Assembly (NCBI GenBank): GCA_937874695.1
Contig: CALNAJ010000045.1
Coordinates: 1-64,000 of the forward strand
Length of the DNA stretch: 64,000 bases
Reading direction: 5' to 3'
Source of the DNA: an uncultured Lactobacillus sp.
GTDB lineage: Bacteria > Bacillota > Bacilli > Lactobacillales > Lactobacillaceae
Part shown: one piece after another, positions 27,904 through 37,349 of the stretch
Layout: every line of letters begins with the position of its first letter
How positions within the stretch are numbered: the first letter of the stretch is position 1
Translations under genes and position numbers: made by a program
Notes under the pieces: model-generated
Database searches by the model: none
Seen by the model: only the letters and a program-made list of their open reading frames with translations
Told to the model about the DNA's origin: nothing

Positions 27904-28079
27904 ATTGTTTAGTCCTCACAAAATTTCTTATTTTAAATAGTCGTTTTCTTTTGATTACACAGCTCTTGATTTTAACACATTTAACGTTACAATTCACGGC
28001 CTAGGTCCCTTTTTGCCCCGCATCCCAGTTCTTTCGTGGTATCATAAAGGAATGAATGCATTGAGAAACGGGTGAAAAT

Positions 28080-28634
28080 ATGTCGGCGAGTACCGAAGCC
28101 ATCATCATCGAAATAGTTTTTAGTCTGGGAGCTCTGATTGCCGTGGGTGGCCTGATTGGTCTTCTCATCGCCAAGAATCGGCGACGTGGACTGCGACCGG
28201 CCATGACCATTATTTTTAGTGGTGCCGGTCTGGTTATCATTGCCCTACTGCTCAACGTCCTGCTATTCAAGACTTACGATCACGTCCGAGTCAAGAAGGA
28301 CCAGTATTACGAGATCGTCAGTCTGACGGCCAACATGAATACCTCACTGGCCAGCAGTCACGCTGCCAACCAACCGGTTACGCCCCGCGACAAGAAGGCC
28401 AGTAAGAATGTGACCTACCTCGTTAAACACACGGATCAGGGCACCACTTCCCTGCGACTGGCCAAAGCAGCGCAGACACAGCTGACCACGCAGAAGCGGC
28501 CCAACTTGACGCTGGTCAAACACAATTATCGTTTGATCTTAGATCATTATTTCCAGGAGACCGTGCAACCCAGTCGAACGGCCACACGACTCAGTAATCA
28601 CGCTTACCAGCAGGCCACAAAGTTCCATAAATAG
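28080..28634 (+). CDS. Hypothetical membrane protein, two TM segments
   Basis: Protein of 184 residues; I do not recognise the family. Two hydrophobic helices (about residues 8-30 and 40-62) flank a short Arg-rich loop (KNRRRGLRP), so both ends are predicted outside. The remainder (about 65-184) is a hydrophilic, basic, Gln/Thr-rich extracytoplasmic tail with no Cys. The ribosome site is poor (GGGTG). It is a lone gene with a strong terminator at 28673-28706. Confidence 0.6.
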   Translation: MSASTEAIIIEIVFSLGALIAVGGLIGLLIAKNRRRGLRPAMTIIFSGAGLVIIALLLNVLLFKTYDHVRVKKDQYYEIVSLTANMNTSLASSHAANQPVTPRDKKASKNVTYLVKHTDQGTTSLRLAKAAQTQLTTQKRPNLTLVKHNYRLILDHYFQETVQPSRTATRLSNHAYQQATKFHK

Positions 28635-28672
28635 GCGGCTTATCACCTGTGATGACAAACCCTATTTTGACA

Positions 28673-28706
28673 GAAAAGCGAAGCCCAAACGGCTTCGCTT
28701 TTCTTA
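28673..28706. terminator. Bidirectional terminator
   Basis: Perfect 13-bp hairpin GAAAAGCGAAGCC / GGCTTCGCTTTTC between convergent genes. The T tract is inside the stem end, so strength is moderate to good. Confidence 0.75.
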
Positions 28707-28734
28707 TCCGTAAATTTAAGGTTAGCGCCACGGG

Positions 28735-30759
28735 TTACCCGTGCTTTTCAATCTGTTGGACCACGTAGTTGACGATCTTCAGGGAACTTAACCCATCGTC
28801 GATCGAACAGAAGCGTTGGTAGAAGTCCATAAACTTCTGGTCATCGCTCATATCCGGTGTCTTCAGCTTGTCGCCGATCATCGTCAATAATTGTGATTCA
28901 TTGTGGGCAATCTCACCCGGCAGGTCCTTCTCGTAATCGAGGTAGAACCCACGCAATTCGTCCTTGTACATGTGGTAATCGTACGGGTAGAACAGGATTG
29001 GCCGCTTAAGGTAAGCAAAGTCGAAGAAGACGGATGAGTAGTCGGTGATCAACATGTCACTGATCAGGTACAGGTCGGAAATGTTGGGATGGTTGGAGAA
29101 GTCGAAGACGACCCCTTCGTATCCGCTGATATCCAACGCGTTACTGATCAAGTAGTGCATCCGCAGAACCAACACGGCATCCTTGCCATACCGGTCGCGG
29201 AATTCATCAAGGGAGAATGGTAACTCGAACGTATACTTCCCCTTCTCGGCAAATTGATTATCTCGATAAGTTGGCGCGTAGAGCACGACCTTCTTATCCA
29301 ACGGAATCCCCAGCTCCTGCTTCAACGCGGTTACGTCTTCGCGGGTGCTGTTGATCAGTTCATCGTTTCGTGGATACCCGACCTTCAAGATCTGGTTGTT
29401 AAAACCAAAGGCCGACCGGAAGATTCGCGTGGAATAGTCGTTAGGTGAGACCAACGCATCCCAGCGATTGGCTTCTCGAACGAAGTTGGCGTGATACTTG
29501 GTCGTCGTGGTACCGGGCATCGAGACATTTTCAATGTCCAAGCCCAACTTCTTTAACGGCGTCCCGTGCCACGTTTGAATGTAGGTCACGTAGTTCGGTT
29601 TCTTGACCCAGGATGGGAAGCGGGCGTTACTGATCCAGAAGCTAGACTTCTCCAACGTCCGTACCCACTTGGATGTTCGCCGAATGATGAACGGAATCCC
29701 GTTTTCCTTACAGAATTTCTTCTGTGACCGGTCGATCGACCAGATAAAGTTAAACCCAGGGTAGAGCTGCTTGAACAGCTGGTAGATAGCGTAAGGTGAA
29801 TCACTGACTTGCCGCCCACCAAAACTTTCAAAGATTAAAGTTGGTTGATCGTAGGGCCGGTGCCCCCGCTTAAACAGTCGACGCATGTAGAACAAGTTGG
29901 CCTTGTCCATTAACATCGAGAGGAGCTTTGTGGCGCCGCCCACCTTGCCTGGCACGTTAGCCAGACGTTGCGGAATGGATGGTGCTGCTGTTTCTTGCAC
30001 CCGAATACCGTTGTCAAAGCGCTTGTCGATGATGACCAAACGATGACCCGGTGTCACGGCTTGCGTCACTTGACCGGCCAACGACTTGGCTAAGACCACC
30101 CGCTGTTCCAGGTCTTGACCATCGATCGTTGAACGAATGAAGAGCTGCTGGGTACTGTCCGCCGCGAGATCGGATAGTGGAATCATCCCCGTGAATAACC
30201 CGTGTAAGGTCATCTGGGTAATTGGCCACTCCGCTGAGCTGTCAGCCTGCACGTTCTTCAAGACCAGCCGTTGGTTCGTGATGGCGTGGTTGTTGATGCG
30301 ACTAGGCCCGATCACTTGAAGCTGGTCATCCTGCAGGTTAATCGCGTTAATGGTGAATTCGTCTTCGGCCTGTTCCGTATGCATATTGAACAGCGCCATC
30401 CCGTTGGCATCACTGTTCAGCTGGTAATAGCTGGTCAGTGTCAACTGATGACGGTCACTCAGGTATTCACTTTCAACCTGAATCAAGCCGCGCGTATTCT
30501 GTTGTTGCAAGTTCAGATAGAGTTCCCAGCTAAATTCACTCTGACCCTCTGCCGGAAATTGAAGATCACTTGCGTTGAGCCGTAACCGAACGACTTGCGC
30601 ACTCAGCACCTTGCTGACGGGAATCGTGATGGACGCCTTGGTTTGTTTTTCCAAGAACGTTACCGCGAGATCGTCGAATGGTTCTGGAACATCGATCAGT
30701 TCAAGCTCGAGTTCCTGTAAATTCTTTTTATGATGTAATCCTGATAAAATCGCACGCAC
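28735..30759 (-). CDS. tagF: Poly(glycerophosphate) transferase, TagF type
   Basis: Protein of 674 residues. The C-terminal half (about 290-670) is the CDP-glycerol glycerophosphotransferase domain, with TYIQTWHGTPLKKLG, GYPRNDELI, VLYAPTYRDN and TDYSSVFFDFAYLKRPI. It extends the poly-glycerol-phosphate chain of wall teichoic acid on the lipid carrier at the membrane. The N-terminal 280 residues are beta-rich and variable, as in TagF-like proteins. It follows the 294-residue orphan gene by 14 bases, and tagD supplies its CDP-glycerol substrate. Confidence 0.88.
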   Translation of the reverse strand: MRAILSGLHHKKNLQELELELIDVPEPFDDLAVTFLEKQTKASITIPVSKVLSAQVVRLRLNASDLQFPAEGQSEFSWELYLNLQQQNTRGLIQVESEYLSDRHQLTLTSYYQLNSDANGMALFNMHTEQAEDEFTINAINLQDDQLQVIGPSRINNHAITNQRLVLKNVQADSSAEWPITQMTLHGLFTGMIPLSDLAADSTQQLFIRSTIDGQDLEQRVVLAKSLAGQVTQAVTPGHRLVIIDKRFDNGIRVQETAAPSIPQRLANVPGKVGGATKLLSMLMDKANLFYMRRLFKRGHRPYDQPTLIFESFGGRQVSDSPYAIYQLFKQLYPGFNFIWSIDRSQKKFCKENGIPFIIRRTSKWVRTLEKSSFWISNARFPSWVKKPNYVTYIQTWHGTPLKKLGLDIENVSMPGTTTTKYHANFVREANRWDALVSPNDYSTRIFRSAFGFNNQILKVGYPRNDELINSTREDVTALKQELGIPLDKKVVLYAPTYRDNQFAEKGKYTFELPFSLDEFRDRYGKDAVLVLRMHYLISNALDISGYEGVVFDFSNHPNISDLYLISDMLITDYSSVFFDFAYLKRPILFYPYDYHMYKDELRGFYLDYEKDLPGEIAHNESQLLTMIGDKLKTPDMSDDQKFMDFYQRFCSIDDGLSSLKIVNYVVQQIEKHG

Positions 30760-30773
30760 GATGGAAAAACTCC

Positions 30774-31658
30774 TTAGTAGTTAAAAATCAGTTGGTTCGG
30801 CATTTGCGGTGAGAAGTGCGCGTTGACCGCTAAATCAACGTACAACCGGGTATCAGCCGTCAACAATCGACTGAGAACCGCCTGATAGAAGGCAAAGACG
30901 TCATTGAAGCGACGATAGTTCGAGTACGCCAAGACGCCATAGTAGGCTTCCGTGGCCATAATGATCTGCGTCTGGTCGACCGTCTTAGCTTCCGCCCGTT
31001 CCCGTTGACGCTTCGAGAGCGTCTCTGAGGTGGCCACTTGCTTAGCCCCTTCAAATTCGGTGGCTAGCATGGCCGAGGTGGCACTTAAATTATAAACGTG
31101 TTCAATTGGTCGTTCATGCCGGACAAAGCGTAAGACAGCCTCTCCGTGGCGATTTAACAGGTAGCTGGTCTGGGCGACTTCATTTTGAACCTTTTCAATG
31201 CCCACGACCTGGCCATCTAATCCGTATGTATCGACCTGGACCAATTGATCGGCCTGATATTGTCGGAGAACCATAGGCGTCTCATCATCGATCTGCCGTA
31301 ATTCTGCGACCATGTGGCCGTCACTCAGGTAACGCTTGACCTGTTCCTGATTGTCAGCAAACAAGCGTTGTTCGTAATTATCCAAGAGCATTTTCTGGCG
31401 TTCTTCGGCGGTCAACGCTAAGCCCGGTTCATCCGCAAACATCTCAGCTAACGTCATCAGCCGAACATTCTTGACCCGACCGTCTTTTCTGGCAAGTTGA
31501 TTTAAGTATTGCCGGACCGTCCAGACTGATTCAAAATCAACCATGGCGACGAGAACACTGACTTGTGCCCCATTCTGCAAGGCCTTCAGTAGTTGCGTGG
31601 AAAAGTTCGGCTTGTGCATCCCATTGAGGGACGTTAATAAAAATATCATTTGCTGCAT
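30774..31658 (-). CDS. Unknown protein in tag cluster, possibly TagE N-terminal-like
   Basis: Protein of 294 residues, no signal peptide or TM helix. The N-terminus (MIFLLTSLNGMHKPNFSTQL) and the later segment TSYLLNRHGEAVLRFVRH faintly resemble the N-terminal half of TagE/GtfA-like GT4 enzymes, which carry Rossmann and beta-sheet parts. The nucleotide-sugar binding half is absent, so activity alone is doubtful. It lies between tagD and tagF and is close enough to tagF to be translated with it. It may assist or pair with a teichoic acid glycosyltransferase; this is inference. Confidence 0.5.
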   Translation of the reverse strand: MQQMIFLLTSLNGMHKPNFSTQLLKALQNGAQVSVLVAMVDFESVWTVRQYLNQLARKDGRVKNVRLMTLAEMFADEPGLALTAEERQKMLLDNYEQRLFADNQEQVKRYLSDGHMVAELRQIDDETPMVLRQYQADQLVQVDTYGLDGQVVGIEKVQNEVAQTSYLLNRHGEAVLRFVRHERPIEHVYNLSATSAMLATEFEGAKQVATSETLSKRQRERAEAKTVDQTQIIMATEAYYGVLAYSNYRRFNDVFAFYQAVLSRLLTADTRLYVDLAVNAHFSPQMPNQLIFNY

Positions 31659-31686
31659 TCGTTTGCCTCCGTCTACGTGTTCCTAA

Positions 31687-31716
31687 GAAAAAATCCCTAG
31701 TCTGCGACTAAGGATT
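31687..31716 (-). terminator. Partial terminator after tagD
   Basis: On the minus strand, AAATCCTTAGTC / GACTAGGGATTT followed by T6. It lies between tagD and the next gene and may reduce downstream expression. Confidence 0.65.
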
Positions 31717-31728
31717 TCACTGCCAACA

Positions 31729-32148
31729 CTACTTTTCGTCTTCCGTCCAAGTTTTTTCATCAGAAAGACCTAAATCGTGCTTGATTTTAGTCGTGGAGAT
31801 ACCTTCCGTCCGTGGTAAGTAAATGACTTCACAATAGTCCTTCAAGAAGTCAAACTTACCCTTCCAGTCATCACCCATAACAAAAACGTCAATGTCGTTT
31901 TCCTGGACGTCGCGAATCTTTTGGTCCCAAGTCGTTTCTGGAATCACGTGGTCAACGTACTTGATTGCTTCCAGGATGTACTTCCGGTCTTCGTAAGAGG
32001 TGTACGCCCGCTTACCCTTCTCCGCGTTAAATTCATCGGAGGAAACACAAACCGTTAAATCGTCACCCAAGGCTGCGGCGCGCTTCAATAAACGAATGTG
32101 ACCTTTATGAATCAGGTCAAACGTTCCGTAAGTAATTACTTTTTTCAT
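31729..32148 (-). CDS. tagD: Glycerol-3-phosphate cytidylyltransferase
   Basis: Enzyme of 139 residues that joins CTP and glycerol 3-phosphate to CDP-glycerol, the donor for TagF and TagB. The nucleotidyltransferase HXGH motif is His14-Lys-Gly-His17 in GTFDLIHKGHIRLLKRA, and RTEGISTTKI is the conserved second motif. Length is normal. GGAG lies 8-9 bases before the ATG. It heads the tagD-orphan-tagF group. Confidence 0.94.
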   Translation of the reverse strand: MKKVITYGTFDLIHKGHIRLLKRAAALGDDLTVCVSSDEFNAEKGKRAYTSYEDRKYILEAIKYVDHVIPETTWDQKIRDVQENDIDVFVMGDDWKGKFDFLKDYCEVIYLPRTEGISTTKIKHDLGLSDEKTWTEDEK

Positions 32149-32373
32149 GTAGAATCTCCTACTTTATCTGGTTAATTTCCCCGTTGCTTTACCCGGGGGT
32201 CTATTTTTCAAAAAATCCAATAACAATCTAAATAGTAGCATATTCAGCGGTCACGTCAACTTCAAACCGCAAACGTTAGTCATTTCTTGATAATTTCTGC
32301 GCAATTTAGGCGAATTTACGAAAATTCTGGTCCCGCTGGCCATCGGATGACGCTACCTTTCCGAATGACACTT

Positions 32374-33486
32374 TTACAGCGACTTCTTCTCCGCGTGTTC
32401 CAATTGCCAGATGGTGTAGAGGTACTGCACCACCGTCTTGACCACGGCGTACAGCGGAATCGCCAGAATCATCCCCAGCAGACCCGCTATATTGCCGGCC
32501 GCCAGCAGGATAATAATGATCGTCAATGGGTGAATCTGCAAGCTCTTCCCAATGATGTTGGGGTAGACCAGGTTCCCATCAATCTGTTGAACCACTACGA
32601 CCACGATAATCACGTAAATGATCAGACTGGTACTCGTCGCAAAGGCCACGATCAACGCTGGAAGGATCCCAATGTAAGGACCCACGTAAGGAATCAGGTT
32701 ACAGATGCCGGCGAAGAAGCCCAGTAACAACGCATACTTTTCACCCACGAAGAAATAACCGATTGCCGTAAAGCTCCCCACGAAGAGGCATTCGACGATC
32801 TGACCACCCACGTACCGGGCAATCGTATTGTTCATCCGACCCAGTAACTCGGCCGTCTGCTCACCGTGCTTAGCGGGCAACCACTTTCGAATGGCCGGCA
32901 TGAACTTGTCGCCGTCCTTCAGCATGTAGAACAACATCACAGGCACCGTGACCGCCGTCACTGTCACCGTGGTGACCGTGCCGATAATACTACCGATACC
33001 GCTGGTCAAGCCACTCATGAAGCCCTGCGCGTATTTAGACAATGCGCTCTGCAACTGCGTTAAGTACTTGGCAAAATCAATCTCCTTCAGTATAGGATGG
33101 TTGATCAGCTTGTTGAGGACCGCCTCGCTGGACTTGGCAAAGTCTGGAATATTGCCGACCAGTGTCGTGACCTGCGTGACCAAACGGGGAATCACCCACA
33201 TTGCTCCGGCTACAAGTACCAGTACCAGCAGTAAGAAGACCAAGGCAACGGCGCCCGTGCGGTTGATGTGAAATTTCTTCCAGCGCACCTTTTCTAGAAG
33301 CTTCACCACCGGATTCAGCAGGTAAAACAGAATTCCTGAAATCAGCAATGGTGCAAATATTGTGGAGAGAAAGATACCAATTGGAGAGAATAAGAAGCTG
33401 ATCTGCGTACAGACCCAAATCAAGGCGGCAACGATCAACAGTTCCACAGACCAAAACATCAGTCGTGAATTGGCGAACCACTTCAT
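32374..33486 (-). CDS. AI-2E family transporter (UPF0118)
   Basis: Integral membrane protein of 370 residues with about 8 TM helices. The central GGQIVECLFVGSFTAIGYFFV, the segment GICNLIPYVGPYIG and the end LLAAGNIAGLLGMILAIPLYAV are typical of the family, whose members include putative autoinducer-2 and ion exporters. The substrate is not deducible. The ATG at 33486 has GAGAGGGG 8 bases upstream; the extension to 33543 is not supported. Confidence 0.85.
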   Translation of the reverse strand: MKWFANSRLMFWSVELLIVAALIWVCTQISFLFSPIGIFLSTIFAPLLISGILFYLLNPVVKLLEKVRWKKFHINRTGAVALVFLLLVLVLVAGAMWVIPRLVTQVTTLVGNIPDFAKSSEAVLNKLINHPILKEIDFAKYLTQLQSALSKYAQGFMSGLTSGIGSIIGTVTTVTVTAVTVPVMLFYMLKDGDKFMPAIRKWLPAKHGEQTAELLGRMNNTIARYVGGQIVECLFVGSFTAIGYFFVGEKYALLLGFFAGICNLIPYVGPYIGILPALIVAFATSTSLIIYVIIVVVVVQQIDGNLVYPNIIGKSLQIHPLTIIIILLAAGNIAGLLGMILAIPLYAVVKTVVQYLYTIWQLEHAEKKSL

Positions 33487-33660
33487 GGGCAGTGCCCCTC
33501 TCGTTCCTAGTTTATTTTTAACCGTGTTCCCGAACACAGTCAATCCTGATGCCCTTTAACTGTGTCCAGTAACAACGATGGCTTTTTGAAAAAAGGAGCC
33601 AGCCACGAATGACTTGCTCCTGGTGATACGGAAGACAACTCTTACAGGTCTACGCCGCGA

Positions 33661-34212
33661 TTAATTTGAGCGTCGTAACAGTTCCTGATACCGTTGATAC
33701 CAAAGATCGACATAGGCTTTAGAAAAGGGGCCCTTGTGATGATTAATCCAATCGACGAGGGTCAAGACGTTTGCCTTCAAAATCTGATCGGTTTCCTCGC
33801 CATACTGCCACCGTTGACTGAAATCTTGATATTCATCAACGTCGAGCAAGCGTTTCTCACCATCCGGAAAGACCTTTACGTCGAGATCATAATCAATATA
33901 TTTGAGCGCTTCTTTATCCAAAACATACGGGGAAGCCAGATTACAGTAATACGACACCCCGTTATCCCGAATCATCGCAACAATATTGAACCAGTAATGC
34001 TTGTGGAAATAAACGATAGCGGGTTCTCTTGTCACCCACCGCCGCCCATCGTCTTCAGTGACCAATGTATGGTCATTAACGCCAATGAGGGCATTTTCGC
34101 TTGTTTTGAGTACCATCGTGTCGCGCCAAGTTCGATGCAAACTTCCGTCGTGCTTGTAGCTTTTGATCGTAATGAAGTCGCCTTCCTTAGGTCCTCTAGC
34201 TTCGCGCGTCAT
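33661..34212 (-). CDS. Nucleoside tri-/diphosphate phosphatase (Ntdp, DUF402)
   Basis: Cytoplasmic protein of 183 residues. Segments such as PKEGDFITIKSYKHDGSLHR, WVTREPAIVYFHKHYWFN, YYCNLASPYV and EALKYIDYDLDVKVFPDG match Bacillus YgaC and the characterised Gram-positive Ntdp family, which hydrolyses nucleoside tri- and diphosphates with divalent metal. The conserved acidic DYDLDVKV and DEDE-like region is complete. The start is close to the family's usual N-terminus. It stands alone. Confidence 0.87.
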   Translation of the reverse strand: MTREARGPKEGDFITIKSYKHDGSLHRTWRDTMVLKTSENALIGVNDHTLVTEDDGRRWVTREPAIVYFHKHYWFNIVAMIRDNGVSYYCNLASPYVLDKEALKYIDYDLDVKVFPDGEKRLLDVDEYQDFSQRWQYGEETDQILKANVLTLVDWINHHKGPFSKAYVDLWYQRYQELLRRSN

Positions 34213-34406
34213 GTATTAACCCTACTTTCTAAGTAACGGGTAACTATAAAAATTCAATCAATATTATACCAGATTCGGCGGTATTAATGAATAGGCACCG
34301 CCACATTCCTGAACAAAATCCTTGGGTGACCCGTAAATTTAATACAATCTCAAAGAATCCTCTCAACGGGGACGCCCTATGACGTGAACCCATGCCATCG
34401 TTTGAC

Positions 34407-34468
34407 CTAAAACAGGCACGATGGCCCGCTCGACTTGTGATACGCGGTGCTATCGTGCCTGTTTTTGA
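34407..34468. terminator. Long hairpin terminator
   Basis: Arms AAAACAGGCACGAT and ATCGTGCCTGTTTT with a partly paired loop. It lies beyond the stop of the minus-strand serine hydrolase. The rest of the gap 34213-34520 shows no gene. Confidence 0.7.
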
Positions 34469-34520
34469 ATTTTATCTCAATTCCAATTCTGGAGAAAGGC
34501 GCTTAGCCCGTCTGACGGTG

Positions 34521-35699
34521 CTACTTGCCAAGCTCACCGGCCTGCAGTAAATTCCAGATCTGAATGGCTGGTGTCTGCGAAAGCTGGTTGACGCGATAGT
34601 AATTGCTCAGGAGCACCACACCATCCGCGCCATCCTTACTCAGCAGAGAGGTCGCTTCGTACCCGTAGGCGAGGCCATGGGTCCGGACGTAACCTGGGTA
34701 AACGTACATCCCGCCCCCGTACATGGAAGCCGTTCCCGGTGCCAGCAAAACATTCACGTCGCCTTCTGGATAGAGCTTGCCCTGCAACATGTTGCGCTGG
34801 GCCGTGTAGAGGTCGCGGGCGGACATGTAGACCTGTCCCGTACCGAATTGGTAGAACATCGAGGCCTTGGATTCGCCAAACTGGGAACCGTAGTTGGCCG
34901 TCACATCGGCATTATTGGCATTCTGATACCCCTGCGAATACGTCGCCTGGTCCGCCATGTTGAAGACGAAGCCGGTGTGCTTCAAGTGCCAAGCATCGGT
35001 AATATTCTGCGTAAAGTAACGCCGGTAGCTCTCACCACTCGTCTTCTGAATGATTCCGGACAGCAACATAAAGTTAACCGGTGAGTAATCCCACTTGCCG
35101 ATCTGAGCCGGTCGACTGACCACATTGGTTAGAATAAAACGAATCATACCTTTTTCCGAGTGAAGCTTGTTTGGAAAAGCAGGCAACGTCAATCCACTCT
35201 TCATGTCCAGCATATCCCGAAGAGTGATTGCATCGGATCCAGCAATCGTCGGATAGTATTTCGACAAAGGATCGGTCAGTGACAGCTTACCCTCACTGGC
35301 GAGCTTCATGATCAGCCCTCCCGTAAACGATTTCTGCACGGAAGCTAATTGATACACACTGTGGGCCCCGTTCTTCTTGTGGGCCGCCGCATCCGCGTAC
35401 CCCCAGCCCTTTTGGTAGATGACCTGCTTGTTATGAACGACTAGCGCAGTTCCCACAAATCGATTGGCTCGAAGCACTGCGTCGATTTCCCGTGTGGCCG
35501 CCGTTGGCTTCGCCTTGACCACTGCCTTCTTAACCACTGGCTTTTTCTTCTTCGGCTTGACTTGTCGGACAATCGAACTGCTACTCGTCTTCGTTTCTGC
35601 CTGTGTCTTGGCCTGATTGTTGAACCAACAAGCCAGTCCCCCACTGAGGCCCAAGACCGTGGCAAATGCCAGCATCGTTCCCATCACTTTAGAATTCAT
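34521..35699 (-). CDS. Serine hydrolase, beta-lactamase/PBP-like (class C fold)
   Basis: Extracytoplasmic protein of 392 residues. An N-terminal hydrophobic segment (about residues 8-25) acts as anchor or signal, followed by a Lys-rich linker (KPKKKKPVVKK). The catalytic SXXK is SVQK in YQLASVQKSFTGG. The tyrosine motif reads YSPVN where the class usually has YSN. The C-terminal GYEATSLL / DGVVLLSNYY resembles the beta-3 strand region. Such proteins in lactobacilli act on cell wall peptides or esters; no resistance role can be claimed. Single gene before recX. Confidence 0.8.
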   Translation of the reverse strand: MNSKVMGTMLAFATVLGLSGGLACWFNNQAKTQAETKTSSSSIVRQVKPKKKKPVVKKAVVKAKPTAATREIDAVLRANRFVGTALVVHNKQVIYQKGWGYADAAAHKKNGAHSVYQLASVQKSFTGGLIMKLASEGKLSLTDPLSKYYPTIAGSDAITLRDMLDMKSGLTLPAFPNKLHSEKGMIRFILTNVVSRPAQIGKWDYSPVNFMLLSGIIQKTSGESYRRYFTQNITDAWHLKHTGFVFNMADQATYSQGYQNANNADVTANYGSQFGESKASMFYQFGTGQVYMSARDLYTAQRNMLQGKLYPEGDVNVLLAPGTASMYGGGMYVYPGYVRTHGLAYGYEATSLLSKDGADGVVLLSNYYRVNQLSQTPAIQIWNLLQAGELGK

Positions 35700-35734
35700 G
35701 GTAACTCCCCCTTACCCTTTAATCCCGAACGGAC

Positions 35735-36535
35735 CTATTCAGCCGATTCCCCTAAATCAGCCAGCCATTGACTAATGTCATCCAGCTTGAAGCCCTTACG
35801 ATATAACATTTGTTTCGTTTTATACTGCCGTTCTGAGGGACTGAGTGCCCGGTAACGGTGCAGAAATTTTTCACCCTGCTTAGCCAGTAGTGCTTGTTGC
35901 TCATCCACATCCGGTGTCAGGTCAACGGCATCGAGCATCGCCTTGATTTCATCGCCACCAAAACCCCGGGCCATTAATCCCTGACGCATCTTCTGTTCCT
36001 GATTACGCGACGAATTGTGTTGATAACGCTTCGCTAACTTTTCCGCCACAGCCGTCCCCACGGCCAATTGCTCTTCCGGCGTATAAAGCGTTAGTGCATC
36101 GTCAATCACCTTTTCACCAACACCCTTTTGTCGCAAGTGTTGACGAATCACCCGTGGCCCCTTGTCGCCCGTGTGCATCACCGTGCGCACGTAGCTTGCC
36201 GCGTAGTGGGCATCGTCCACCAGCGTAAACTCACGCAACTTCTTTAGCGTCTGTTCGATGGTTTCCTCGGGGATTTCTAACGTCACCAACTTGTCAGCAA
36301 CTTCCCTTTCGGTTCGCAACTGATGGGACAAGTAATCCAGCGCGCGATTATAAGCCTTGGCCACATCATCGGCAGCGGTCAGTTGTTCCTCCAACTCCTT
36401 GTCGATTTCCATCCCCTTGTACAGACGAAAGTCGACCAGTACACTCTCACTCACGGGAAACGCGTAGTGCCCATCAACGTAAATGTTAAAACGGCCACTG
36501 CGTTTCTGCGCTTCAATCATGGTAATTTCGGCCAT
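35735..36535 (-). CDS. recX: Regulatory protein RecX
   Basis: Cytoplasmic protein of 266 residues that binds RecA filaments and limits their activity. It is made of repeated three-helix modules; visible RecX signatures include ALDYLSHQLRTEREVADKL, DDAHYAASYVRT, GPRVIRQHLRQKGV and MRQGLMARGFGGDEIKAML. The N-terminal 50-residue extension (MIEAQKRSGRFNIYVDG) is usual for Firmicutes RecX. Length is normal. Confidence 0.92.
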   Translation of the reverse strand: MAEITMIEAQKRSGRFNIYVDGHYAFPVSESVLVDFRLYKGMEIDKELEEQLTAADDVAKAYNRALDYLSHQLRTEREVADKLVTLEIPEETIEQTLKKLREFTLVDDAHYAASYVRTVMHTGDKGPRVIRQHLRQKGVGEKVIDDALTLYTPEEQLAVGTAVAEKLAKRYQHNSSRNQEQKMRQGLMARGFGGDEIKAMLDAVDLTPDVDEQQALLAKQGEKFLHRYRALSPSERQYKTKQMLYRKGFKLDDISQWLADLGESAE

Positions 36536-36731
36536 TCAGGTCACATCCTTTTCTCGTCTTCTGTCATCATTTTACCAGTTCTCGCATCAAGGTGACGACC
36601 CCAACCGCGGTTTAGTTAGTCAATCATCTTTTCGGCGGCACCATCATCCCCACACGTCACCATCCCTAGTCACCATCACAATAGCCTGCTATAATTAACG
36701 GCAATCAATACATCCAAAGGAGTGACCGATT

Positions 36732-37184
36732 TTGCTAAAAGCACACGTGGTCTTTGCCACGATTACCGGCAATAATGAGGACGTTGCCGACATCGTTACC
36801 GAAAAATTAGAGGATCTGGGTTGCCAAGTCACCGAAACCGAAATCTCTCAGACGGACGCCGCCGAATTCAATCAAGCCGACCTCTGCGTGGTCTGCGCCT
36901 ACACCTACGACGAGGGTTCCCTGCCGGACGAAGGTCTCGATTTCTATGAGGACCTGCAGACGTTAGACCTGAGCGGTAAAACATTTGGCGTCGCTGGCTC
37001 TGGGGATACCTTCTACGGGGAGTATTACAATACGACCGTCGACCACTTCGAAGCGGCCTTCAACAAAACTGGCGCTACTCAGGGCGCTCCTAGCATCAAA
37101 ATCAATCTAGAACCCGATCAAGCAGCTATCGAAGAACTCGATACTTTTGCCACCCAACTGGTCGCCCATACCCAACAAACTTAA
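36732..37184 (+). CDS. Flavodoxin
   Basis: FMN-binding electron carrier of 150 residues. FATITGNNEDVADIVTEKL is the phosphate-binding loop (TGNNE in place of TGNTE), CAYTYDEGSLPDEGLDFYEDL is the isoalloxazine-binding 50s loop, and VAGSGDTFYGEYYN the 90s loop. The redox partner is unknown. The start is TTG, with AAAGGAG 9 bases upstream; no ATG is available near. Single gene with a strong terminator. Confidence 0.9.
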   Translation: MLKAHVVFATITGNNEDVADIVTEKLEDLGCQVTETEISQTDAAEFNQADLCVVCAYTYDEGSLPDEGLDFYEDLQTLDLSGKTFGVAGSGDTFYGEYYNTTVDHFEAAFNKTGATQGAPSIKINLEPDQAAIEELDTFATQLVAHTQQT

Positions 37185-37229
37185 CCGCTAGCAACGATAT
37201 TCAGTGACATCACCACGATGCTGCCGAGT

Positions 37230-37282
37230 CTAAAAGCTACGACTCATCAAACTTTTCGGAGTTGACGAGTCGTAGCTTTTTG
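37230..37282 (+). terminator. Flavodoxin terminator
   Basis: Arms AAAAGCTACGACTC and GAGTCGTAGCTTTT (14 bp) followed by T. Confidence 0.8.
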
Positions 37283-37349
37283 ATTGCTTTTAATTAATAG
37301 CTTTCTGCATCGCATTTGCCAGCCTAATCAATTCACTTGGCAAACACAT

